From an uncultured Gammaproteobacteria bacterium (GTDB taxonomy: Bacteria > Pseudomonadota > Gammaproteobacteria > Pseudomonadales > Pseudomonadaceae): 52,101 nt of DNA. The translations under genes were made by a program, and so were the position numbers. Positions 45,445 to 52,101 of the stretch are shown piece after piece. The stretch covers positions 1 to 52,101 of the forward strand of contig CALZAE010000008.1 of the NCBI GenBank assembly GCA_945612235.1. Reading direction: 5' to 3'. Under the pieces are notes generated by a model. That model was not told the DNA's origin and did not search any database. It was given only the letters and a program-made list of their open reading frames with translations. Positions within the stretch are counted from its first letter, which is position 1, and the number at the start of each line of letters is the position of its first letter.

Positions 45445-47187
45445 ATGGAAGCAGTTAAAAAACTTACGCCTTTTTTATCCGTTATCGGGCAAATACAACC
45501 TGCAGATATGGCTTCCGTCGCTTCGTCGGGCTTTCTGACAGTCATTAACAATCGACCCGATGAGGAAGGCGAGGGTCAGCCTAGCAGCGCGCAAATGGCT
45601 GCCGCGGCGCACGCTTCAGGTTTGGCATATCATCATTTACCTGTGGTCGCTGGGCAAATCACTGATGAGCACATCGCTGATTTTGCGCAGTTATTAGCGC
45701 AGGTGAAAGGTCCAGTATTAGCGTTTTGTCGTACCGGTACGCGCTCCTCCAGCCTGTGGGCACTGAGTGAGGCGCACCGCTTAGCTCCTGCGGCAATTAT
45801 TGAGGCTGCACAAGGTGCTGGCTATGATCTCAGTGGTTTATTGCCTCGTCTGCAGCAGCGCAGCACTGAGCAAGTGCAGATTCCTAATCCAACCCACAGT
45901 GCGCAGAGTAATCCTTACGATGTTTTAGTGGTTGGTGGTGGTACAGCTGGTTGCGCGGTGAGTGCAAGTTTACTCAGTCGTAATCCCAGCTTGCGCATTG
46001 GTATTGTTGAGCCCAGTGAGCAGCATTATTACCAGCCGGGCTGGACTATGGTGGGCGCAGGGGTTTTTACGCGTTCGCAAACAGAGCGCCCGATGGTTCA
46101 GTGCATTCCTGAGCAAGCGCAATGGATTCGAGCGGCAGTGACTGGATTTTTGCCTGAGCAAAATACCCTTGTGTTAGAAGATGGCCGTCAGTTGGGTTAC
46201 CGCACCTTGATTGTCTGCCCAGGCTTAAAGCTGCATTGGGATGCCATTAAAGGTCTGCGTGAGACCTTAGGTAAAAACGGAGTGACCTCCAACTATATGC
46301 TGGAGTTAGCGCCTTATACTTGGCAGTTAGTACAAAACCTACGCAAAGGCCGTGCACTGTTTACTCAGCCACCTATGCCAATTAAGTGCGCGGGTGCACC
46401 GCAAAAAGCCATGTATATGTCGGCGGACTGGTGGTTGCAAGAAAATGTGCTAAATAACATTGAAATCGAGTTTTGCACTGCCGGTGGTGCGCTCTTTGGT
46501 GTGGCTGACTTTGTGCCACCGCTGATGGAGTATGTAAAAAAATACAATGCCCAGTTGAATTTTCAATACAACTTAGTCGAAGTTGACGGCCCTGCTGGTA
46601 AAGCATGGTTTAACGTGACTGATGCTGAAGGCCATCAAGAGCGTGTGGAGAAGTCTTTCGACTTTTTGCATGCCGTACCACCGCAACGCGCGCCACGTTT
46701 TATTCGTGAAAGTACGCTAGCTAATGCTGAAGGCTGGCTGGAAGTGCATGACGACACCTTACGTCATAAGCGTTTTGGCAATATTTTTGGCTTAGGTGAT
46801 GTGTGTTCTACACCCAACGCTAAAACGGCTGCTGCAGTACGTAAGCAAGCGCCGGTGGTGGCTGAGAATATTCTCGCTGTACTCAATGAGCGCGGTGTCC
46901 GTGCAGTGTATGACGGTTACGGAGCTTGTCCACTGGTGGTTGAGCGCGGTAAAGCGATTATGGCTGAGTTTGGTTATGGTGGAAAACTGCTGCCCAGTTA
47001 CCCACTCAACCCGAGAGTGCCGCGCCGTTTTGCATGGTTCTTAAAAGCCACTGCCATGCCGTATATCTACTTTGATTTGATGCTCAAAGGGCGTGAGTGG
47101 TTGGCTAAGCCAGTTATTTTAAACTATGAACCACATGCATCGGTAGCTGATCCAGCATGTGACTATGAGACAGGTAAAAAAGAGTGA
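45445..47187 (+). CDS. DUF442 rhodanese-like domain fused to sulfide:quinone oxidoreductase
   Basis: A 580-residue fusion. Residues 1-140 form the DUF442 domain (TIGR01244-like) with the loop FCRTGTRS; Cys95 is the active-site thiol in a CRxGxR loop as in rhodaneses. After a linker, residues 158-560 form an FAD-dependent SQR: VLVVGGGTAGCAVSASLL, IVEPSEQHYYQPGWTMVGAG, PIKCAGAPQKAMYMSADWWL and FGLGDVCSTPNAKTAAAVRKQ. The KCAGAPQK segment resembles human SQOR (type II). The protein should oxidise sulfide at the membrane, pass electrons to quinone, and hand sulfane sulfur to an acceptor such as glutathione. AAGGAG precedes ATG; the stop overlaps the sulP start. Confidence 0.92.
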   Translation: MEAVKKLTPFLSVIGQIQPADMASVASSGFLTVINNRPDEEGEGQPSSAQMAAAAHASGLAYHHLPVVAGQITDEHIADFAQLLAQVKGPVLAFCRTGTRSSSLWALSEAHRLAPAAIIEAAQGAGYDLSGLLPRLQQRSTEQVQIPNPTHSAQSNPYDVLVVGGGTAGCAVSASLLSRNPSLRIGIVEPSEQHYYQPGWTMVGAGVFTRSQTERPMVQCIPEQAQWIRAAVTGFLPEQNTLVLEDGRQLGYRTLIVCPGLKLHWDAIKGLRETLGKNGVTSNYMLELAPYTWQLVQNLRKGRALFTQPPMPIKCAGAPQKAMYMSADWWLQENVLNNIEIEFCTAGGALFGVADFVPPLMEYVKKYNAQLNFQYNLVEVDGPAGKAWFNVTDAEGHQERVEKSFDFLHAVPPQRAPRFIRESTLANAEGWLEVHDDTLRHKRFGNIFGLGDVCSTPNAKTAAAVRKQAPVVAENILAVLNERGVRAVYDGYGACPLVVERGKAIMAEFGYGGKLLPSYPLNPRVPRRFAWFLKATAMPYIYFDLMLKGREWLAKPVILNYEPHASVADPACDYETGKKE

Positions 47188-48932
47188 ATCTAAAACGTTG
47201 GCTGCCCTGTTTAGACTGGGCAGCTTCTTATGATAAAGCCACTGCGGGCAAAGATGGTTTAGCCGCAGTGATTGTCACCTTAATGTTGATTCCGCAGAGC
47301 TTGGCTTATGCCATGCTTGCGGGACTCCCGCCCATTACTGGCCTGTATGCCAGTATTGCACCGTTGTTTCTTTACGCTATCTTTGGTTCAAGTCGTACCT
47401 TAGCCGTTGGGCCTGTTGCGGTCATTTCTTTGATGACTGCAGCAGCATTAACACCGATGTTTGCGGCTGAAACCGCCGAATATGTCGGTGCAGCGATGCT
47501 GCTGGCCACGCTGTCAGGTGTGATGCTGCTGCTGATGGCGGTGTTGCGCCTAGGTTTTTTAGCCAATTTCTTAAGTCATCCGGTGATTTCTGGCTTTATC
47601 AGCGCCTCGGGCTTATTGATTGCTTTAAGTCAGTTTAAGCATATTTTGGGCGTGCAAGCTGGCGGAGATACTGTCTTACAGTTAGTGCCATCATTAATGG
47701 CGCAAATACCTTACATTCATCTGCCAACGCTCATCATTGGTGGTTTGTGCCTGTTGTTTTTACAGTTGGTGCGCACCCGTTTAAAAGGTTTTTTGTTGGG
47801 CGTGGGTTGCTCAAAAGGTTGGGCTGATAGCCTGACGAAAACCGGTCCTGTACTGACTATTATTGTTTCTGTGTTAGCTGTGACTTTGGGTGATTTAGCT
47901 AGCAGCGGTGTACAAGTGGTGGGTAGCGTACCTGAGGGTTTACCTGTTTTGCGTATGCCGACTATGGATATGCAACTGGCGATTCAATTGTTACCTGCAG
48001 CCTTACTCATCAGTTTGGTGGGTTTTGTTGAGTCGGTGTCAGTGGCGCAAACGTTAGCAGCCAAGCGCCGTGAGCGTATTGATCCTGACCAAGAGTTGGT
48101 TGGTTTAGGCACGGCAAATATTGCTGCTGCTGTCAGCGGTGGTTTTCCAGTCACCGGTGGGTTTTCGCGCTCTATTGTTAACTTTGATGCGGGCGCTAGA
48201 ACGCCGATGGCGGGTGTCTTAACTGCGGTTGGCATTGCAGTAACAGCGATGTTTTTTACACCGTTATTTCACAATTTACCCCATGCTGTTTTAGCTGCAA
48301 CTATTATTGTTGCGGTATTGAGCCTGGTTGATTTTAAGTCTCTTAAACGGACTTGGCGCTTCTCTAAACAAGACTTTATCGCGCAAGCGGCAACCATGAT
48401 TGGTGTGCTGTTTATGGGGGTTGAGGTCGGTATTATTATGGGTGTGAGCTTGTCGTTATTGCTGTTTTTGTGGCGTACCAGTCGTCCGCACAGTGCGGTG
48501 GTAGGACAACTGCCGGGCAGCGAACATTTTCGTAATATTGAACGCTTTGCGGTGATTCAAAGTGAGACTGTGGTTTCGCTGCGCGTGGATGAAAGCCTGT
48601 ATTTTCCCAATGCGCGCTACTTAGAAGAGCGGGTGATTGAGCTCATGGTGGAGTACCCACACTGTCAGCATTTAGTGTTGATGTGCTCAGGTGTCAACTT
48701 GATTGACGCCAGTGCTTTAGACAGCTTAGAAGCGATTGCCGAGCGCCTCAAAGCATCCAATGTGCAATTGCACTTGTCTGAAGTCAAAGGTCCGGTGATG
48801 GATCAGTTGCATCGCTCAGAATTTCTACAAAGCTTTGGTGGGCAAGTCTTTGTCAGCCAGTTTGCGGCAATGCGCGCTTTAGATGCGCTGAGTGTCGAGC
48901 GTGCTTGTGCAGCACAGGTAAAAAGCGCTTAA
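47184..48932 (+). CDS. SulP family anion transporter with STAS domain
   Basis: A 582-residue SLC26/SulP protein. The membrane part starts VTLMLIPQSLAYAMLAGLPP and has SSRTLAVGPVAVISLM, FLSHPVISGFISASGLLIA and GFPVTGGFSRSIVNFDAGARTP. The C-terminal STAS domain (about 440-560) contains LVLMCSGVNLIDASALDSLE. The GTG start overlaps the SQR stop (GTGA), so it is translationally coupled and probably removes the sulfite or sulfate formed by the pathway. Import of sulfate cannot be excluded. Confidence 0.92.
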   Translation: MNLKRWLPCLDWAASYDKATAGKDGLAAVIVTLMLIPQSLAYAMLAGLPPITGLYASIAPLFLYAIFGSSRTLAVGPVAVISLMTAAALTPMFAAETAEYVGAAMLLATLSGVMLLLMAVLRLGFLANFLSHPVISGFISASGLLIALSQFKHILGVQAGGDTVLQLVPSLMAQIPYIHLPTLIIGGLCLLFLQLVRTRLKGFLLGVGCSKGWADSLTKTGPVLTIIVSVLAVTLGDLASSGVQVVGSVPEGLPVLRMPTMDMQLAIQLLPAALLISLVGFVESVSVAQTLAAKRRERIDPDQELVGLGTANIAAAVSGGFPVTGGFSRSIVNFDAGARTPMAGVLTAVGIAVTAMFFTPLFHNLPHAVLAATIIVAVLSLVDFKSLKRTWRFSKQDFIAQAATMIGVLFMGVEVGIIMGVSLSLLLFLWRTSRPHSAVVGQLPGSEHFRNIERFAVIQSETVVSLRVDESLYFPNARYLEERVIELMVEYPHCQHLVLMCSGVNLIDASALDSLEAIAERLKASNVQLHLSEVKGPVMDQLHRSEFLQSFGGQVFVSQFAAMRALDALSVERACAAQVKSA

Positions 48933-48950
48933 ATTTTTGTAAGTTAATTC

Positions 48951-48992
48951 AAGCTGTAAGCAAGTCACTAGTGGTTTGCTTACAGCTTTTAT
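48951..48992 (+). terminator. Intrinsic terminator after sulP
   Basis: AAGCTGTAAGCAA and TTGCTTACAGCTT are perfect 13-bp complements around a 12-base loop, followed by TTATTT. It ends the sulfide operon right before the Anr box of the next gene. Confidence 0.9.
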
Positions 48993-49042
48993 TTGACGCT
49001 GATCAAGTGATGACACTGAGCCATCAAGCATACTTAAGGCCA
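48993..49042 (+). promoter_or_regulatory. Anr/FNR-dependent promoter of the cytochrome c peroxidase gene
   Basis: TTGAC-GCTG-ATCAA (48993-49006) differs from the FNR/Anr consensus TTGAT-N4-ATCAA at one base. TACTTA at 49031-49036 is a -10-like element, placing the box near -41.5, the position of class II Anr-activated promoters. P. aeruginosa ccpR is likewise Anr-controlled. Confidence 0.8.
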
Positions 49043-49066
49043 ACAACACCTTTGAGGTTAGTCTGA

Positions 49067-50071
49067 ATGTTTAAACTGTCATTACTTGCGCTCACAATCG
49101 GTCTGAGTACTGCTGCTATTGCGGCGCCACAAAAAAACGAACCTATTCAGCCGATTGAGCCCGCAGTGATTACACAGCCGGCTAAAGTTGAGTTGGGCAA
49201 GCAATTATTCTTTGATCCGCGTTTATCAAAATCAGGTTTTATTTCCTGTAACTCTTGCCATAACTTAAGCATGGGTGGCAGTGATAACTTGCCGTCTTCC
49301 ATTGGTCATAATTGGCAAGAAGGTCCGATTAACTCACCAACGGTGTTGAACTCCAGTTTGAATTTAGCGCAGTTTTGGGATGGTCGCGCTGCTGATTTGC
49401 AAGAGCAAGCAGGCGGTCCAATCGCTAACCCTATGGAAATGGGTTTTACTCATGATTTAGCTGTCGGTGTTCTGGCTTCGATTCCACAATATGTGCAATC
49501 GTTTAAGAGTATCTACAAAGTCGAAAAAATCACTATCAATGAAGTGACTGACGCGATTGCTGAGTTTGAAAAAACTTTAGTCACACCCAATGCACCTTTT
49601 GATCAGTGGCTCAAAGGTGATGAAAAGGCGCTCAGTGCTGACGCTCTAGCAGGTTACAAACTGTTTAAAGAAGTAGGTTGTGTCGCTTGCCATAACGGCC
49701 CAGCCGTGGGTGGGAACTCATTTCAGAAAATGGGTTTGATACAAGCTTATGAAACTAAAAATCCAGCAGAAGGCGTAGCGGGGCTGACGGGTAATGACTT
49801 AGACCGCTTTAAATTTAAAGTGCCGACCTTGCGTAACGTTGAGCTGACCTATCCCTATTTCCATGATGGTGCGTATTGGGATTTAGATGATGCCGTGGAT
49901 GTGATGGCGCGTTTGCAGCTCGGTCGTCAATTGGAGAAGGAGCAAATCAGTCAGATTACTCTATTCTTAAAGAGCTTAACCGGTGAGCAGCCAAGTTTTG
50001 CTATCCCAATGTTGCCACCCTCTACTCCACAAACTCCACGTCCAGAGCCTTTTGCTAAGGTCAGTCAGTAA
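49067..50071 (+). CDS. Dihaem cytochrome c peroxidase
   Basis: A periplasmic peroxidase of 334 residues reducing hydrogen peroxide with electrons from small cytochromes. A signal peptide (about residues 1-19, ending AIAA) is followed by LGKQLFFDPRLSKSGFISCNSCHNL (first haem, CNSCH), GPINSPTVLNSSLNLAQFWDGRA and NPMEMG. The second haem motif is VGCVACHNGPAVGG. KVPTLRNVELTYPYFHDG supplies further haem-pocket residues. GAGG lies 9 bases before ATG. Expression under low oxygen is predicted from the Anr box. An intrinsic terminator follows. Confidence 0.94.
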   Translation: MFKLSLLALTIGLSTAAIAAPQKNEPIQPIEPAVITQPAKVELGKQLFFDPRLSKSGFISCNSCHNLSMGGSDNLPSSIGHNWQEGPINSPTVLNSSLNLAQFWDGRAADLQEQAGGPIANPMEMGFTHDLAVGVLASIPQYVQSFKSIYKVEKITINEVTDAIAEFEKTLVTPNAPFDQWLKGDEKALSADALAGYKLFKEVGCVACHNGPAVGGNSFQKMGLIQAYETKNPAEGVAGLTGNDLDRFKFKVPTLRNVELTYPYFHDGAYWDLDDAVDVMARLQLGRQLEKEQISQITLFLKSLTGEQPSFAIPMLPPSTPQTPRPEPFAKVSQ

Positions 50072-50075
50072 TAGT

Positions 50076-50104
50076 AAAAAACGGCCCCTAGAGGCCGTTT
50101 TTTA
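50076..50104. terminator. Bidirectional intrinsic terminator between peroxidase and yheV-like genes
   Basis: AAAAAACGGCC and GGCCGTTTTTT are perfect complements around CCTAGA. There is a T-run on both strands, so it serves both convergent genes. Confidence 0.95.
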
Positions 50105-50114
50105 TTGGTGCAGA

Positions 50115-50408
50115 TCAGTCTTTCTTTTTCAGCTTAGGGTTGGGGAAAAACTGTAACGCTTGTCCCACTGCCTTAGGCTTAGGCGCTTGCAGGCCGCTGG
50201 TGTTGACACGCGTCGGTACTTCACTGGGAATGGAGTTGCCTTCCGCGTTTAACGTATCGTTGTAGCCGCAGTGCACGCAATCACGATGGGGGACGCTATC
50301 GACTTCCCACATGCGAATGCCGTCCATCACCTGGCAGGCCGGACAGACTGCTCCGGCGATAAAGCGTTTTTGCGTTGCAGTTCCTGTGGTCTCACTTGGC
50401 GTAGTCAT
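50115..50408 (-). CDS. YheV-like (DUF2387) putative zinc-ribbon protein
   Basis: A 97-residue protein with a zinc ribbon KRFIAGAVCPACQVMDGIRMW...RDCVHCGY (two CxxC pairs about 24 residues apart), followed by a variable tail ending KLKKKD. E. coli YheV and Pseudomonas homologues following prlC have this arrangement. It starts 14 bases after the prlC stop with AAAGAGATC as ribosome region, so it is the second gene of a prlC operon. Function is unknown. Confidence 0.88.
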   Translation of the reverse strand: MTTPSETTGTATQKRFIAGAVCPACQVMDGIRMWEVDSVPHRDCVHCGYNDTLNAEGNSIPSEVPTRVNTSGLQAPKPKAVGQALQFFPNPKLKKKD

Positions 50409-50422
50409 GATGATCTCTTTGG

Positions 50423-52101
50423 TTAGGCTGCTTGAGGGTCGCTAAGGCCGCTGTGACGCAGTAATGCATCGATCTGAGGCTCACGTCCGCGAAATTCAAT
50501 AAACAGCTGCATCGGTGATTGCGAGCCGCCTTTAGCGAGAATCGAATCGCGGAATGCGCGGCCCGTTTCAGGATTGAGTACGCCTTCTTCTTCAAAGCGT
50601 GAGAAGGCATCGGCCGACAGTACTTCGGCCCACTTATAGCTGTAGTAACCTGCAGCGTAACCACCTGCAAATATATGCGCAAAGCTGTTGGCAAAACGGT
50701 TCCAGCTTGGCGGTACCATCACCGCGACTTGGTCACGTACGCTCTGTAAAACATCCAGCACGCTACGGCCATCGCCATGGGTGCAGTGCATTTCAAAGTC
50801 GAACAAAGAAAATTCAATCTGGCGCAGCATACCTAAGCCCGACTGGAAGTTGCGTGCCGCCAACATTTTGTCCAGCAGCGCTTTAGGCAAAACTTCTTGT
50901 GTCTGGTAATGCCCGGAAATCAGCGCTAAACCCTCAGGCTCCCAGCACCAGTTTTCCATAAACTGACTGGGTAGCTCGACTGCATCCCAGGCTACGCCAT
51001 TGATACCGGAAGCACCTGCGAACTCAATGCGCGTGAGCATATGGTGTAAGCCATGGCCAAACTCGTGGAAGAGAGTGGTGACTTCATCATGAGTCAGCAA
51101 AGCAGGCTTGCCTTGGCTGGCAGGGGTGAAGTTGCACACCAAATAAGCAATCGGATTGATCATCTCACCGTTCGAGGCACGGTACTTATCACGGGCACCA
51201 TCCATCCACGCGCCGCCACGTTTGTGCGAGCGGGCATAGAGGTCAAAGAAGAAGCGGCCAACATGCTGGCCATTTTCGGTGATTTCAAATAGGCGTACAT
51301 CTGGGTGCCAGCTGTCAAAGTCGCTTAACTCTGTGATTTGGATGCCGTACAACTGTTCAACAATAGCAAATAATCCGCTGAGGACTTTATCAATGGGGAA
51401 GTAGGCACGCAGCTCTTCTTCGCTGATGTCGTAGCGCTGCTCACGCAGTTTTTCGCTGAAGTAACCGATATCCCAGCTGTTGAGGTCAGTCACTTGATGC
51501 TCTGCGGCGAAGGCTTGTAGTTCAGTTAAATCTTGCTTGGCAAAAGGTTTACTGCGCTCGGCTAAATCATGCAAGAAGCTCAGTACTTGCTCAGTGGTAT
51601 CGGCCATTTTGGTGCTGAGAGACAGCTCGCTGTAGTTGTTAAAGCCCAGCAACTGCGCTAGTTCCAAGCGTAAATCCAGAATCTCCTGCATCACCGGTGA
51701 GTTATCAAGCTGGCCGGCATTGGGACCTTGGTCCGAAGCGCGGGTGCTGTAGGCGTTATAGACTTCTTCGCGTAACGCACGGTCGTCGGCGTAGGTCATT
51801 ACCGCGTAATAGCTAGGGAACTCAAGGGTAATCAACCAGCCATCGAGCTCTTTATCTTTGGCTGCTTGCGCCATTTGCTCTTTCGCTGAATCGGTGAGGC
51901 CGGCTAATGCCTGCTCATCGGTCACATGCTTGGTCCAGGCTTGGGTGGCATCGAGCAGGTTGTTAGAAAAAGTGCTGGATAAATCTGACAGGCGCATTTG
52001 AATTTCGCCGTAGCGTTTTTGTTGCGCCGGCTCCAGATCAATACCCGACAAACGAAAATCGCGCAGTTCATCTTCTAAAATAGTTTTTTGTGCCACAGAA
52101 A
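50423..52101 (-). CDS. prlC: Oligopeptidase A, N-terminus beyond window edge
   Basis: A cytoplasmic zinc metallopeptidase (M3 family) that degrades signal peptides and other oligopeptides. The catalytic motif LFHEFGHGLHHMLTR and the upstream RSHKRGGAWMDGARD region are present, as are GVAWDAVELPSQFMENW and GYAAGYYSYKWAEVLSADAF. Around 559 C-terminal residues are visible, in frame to base 52099; the family length is about 680. Roughly 120 N-terminal residues therefore lie outside, and the GTG at 52096 is internal, not the start. It is followed by the YheV-like gene, as in Pseudomonas. Confidence 0.95.
   Translation of the reverse strand, partial: SVAQKTILEDELRDFRLSGIDLEPAQQKRYGEIQMRLSDLSSTFSNNLLDATQAWTKHVTDEQALAGLTDSAKEQMAQAAKDKELDGWLITLEFPSYYAVMTYADDRALREEVYNAYSTRASDQGPNAGQLDNSPVMQEILDLRLELAQLLGFNNYSELSLSTKMADTTEQVLSFLHDLAERSKPFAKQDLTELQAFAAEHQVTDLNSWDIGYFSEKLREQRYDISEEELRAYFPIDKVLSGLFAIVEQLYGIQITELSDFDSWHPDVRLFEITENGQHVGRFFFDLYARSHKRGGAWMDGARDKYRASNGEMINPIAYLVCNFTPASQGKPALLTHDEVTTLFHEFGHGLHHMLTRIEFAGASGINGVAWDAVELPSQFMENWCWEPEGLALISGHYQTQEVLPKALLDKMLAARNFQSGLGMLRQIEFSLFDFEMHCTHGDGRSVLDVLQSVRDQVAVMVPPSWNRFANSFAHIFAGGYAAGYYSYKWAEVLSADAFSRFEEEGVLNPETGRAFRDSILAKGGSQSPMQLFIEFRGREPQIDALLRHSGLSDPQAA

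Noticed and set aside
52090-52101. GTG at 52096 as prlC start
   Set aside because: The frame continues upstream to the window edge, and about 120 expected N-terminal residues are missing, so it is an internal valine.

Overview
The window looks like chromosomal DNA of a member of the Pseudomonadaceae with a lower GC content than classical Pseudomonas (inference: a Thiopseudomonas, Denitrificimonas or Halopseudomonas-like organism). Support comes from gene order typical of the family: an ArsR-methyltransferase next to metK and the tkt-epd-pgk-fba block, ahcY behind an SAH riboswitch, and prlC followed by a YheV-type zinc ribbon gene. Almost every gene is intact. No tRNA, rRNA, insertion sequence, prophage or CRISPR array was seen. 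Both ends cut genes: ahcY on the left, prlC on the right.

Layout. 1-8.3 kb: ahcY with SAH riboswitch, a MAPEG protein, a class II cytochrome c lipoprotein, a DUF3360 permease behind an attenuator-like hairpin, ligB, a ferric-reductase-like flavocytochrome behind a TTAAG-N6-TTAAG box, a YiiX-like hydrolase and a DUF4878 lipoprotein. 8.5-16.2 kb: aldehyde/enone detoxification pair yqhD-curA, a yeast-Fcy1-like deaminase, a Fic protein with paired operator-like repeats, an AAG-type glycosylase and YccS. 16.2-24.4 kb: methyl cycle (ArsR-methyltransferase, metK) and central carbon metabolism (tkt, epd, pgk, fba). 24.4-31.6 kb: an array of 40-bp-spaced dyads before ftnA, a compositionally different EamA transporter islet, and a TetR-controlled dioxygenase/flavoprotein cluster.

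30.2-34.2 kb holds the most intriguing unit. Two TPP riboswitches sit back to back. One controls a sodium:solute symporter (ThiV-like). The other controls an SDR plus a flavin monooxygenase of the NtaA/SnaA/DszA type, and its translational switch can be read from the sequence. This suggests uptake and oxidative remodelling of a thiamin-related compound.

34.2-43.5 kb: two pseudouridine synthases, an ABC-2 exporter, an 18-residue hydrophobic peptide gene with a strong ribosome binding site and its own terminator, cytochrome b561-YceI, a YgjP-like peptidase, a YrfG-type nucleotidase, nudE-cysQ and a YbfB-type MFS transporter. 43.7-49 kb: a sulfide/persulfide detoxification locus with a BigR-type ArsR sensor (Cys37/Cys103), DUF2892 protein, persulfide dioxygenase, a rhodanese-like DUF442-SQR fusion and a SulP transporter. 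49-52.1 kb: an Anr-box-driven dihaem cytochrome c peroxidase, then a YheV-like protein and prlC on the other strand.

All functional calls rest on reading the translated sequences and recalled family knowledge. No database search was run.
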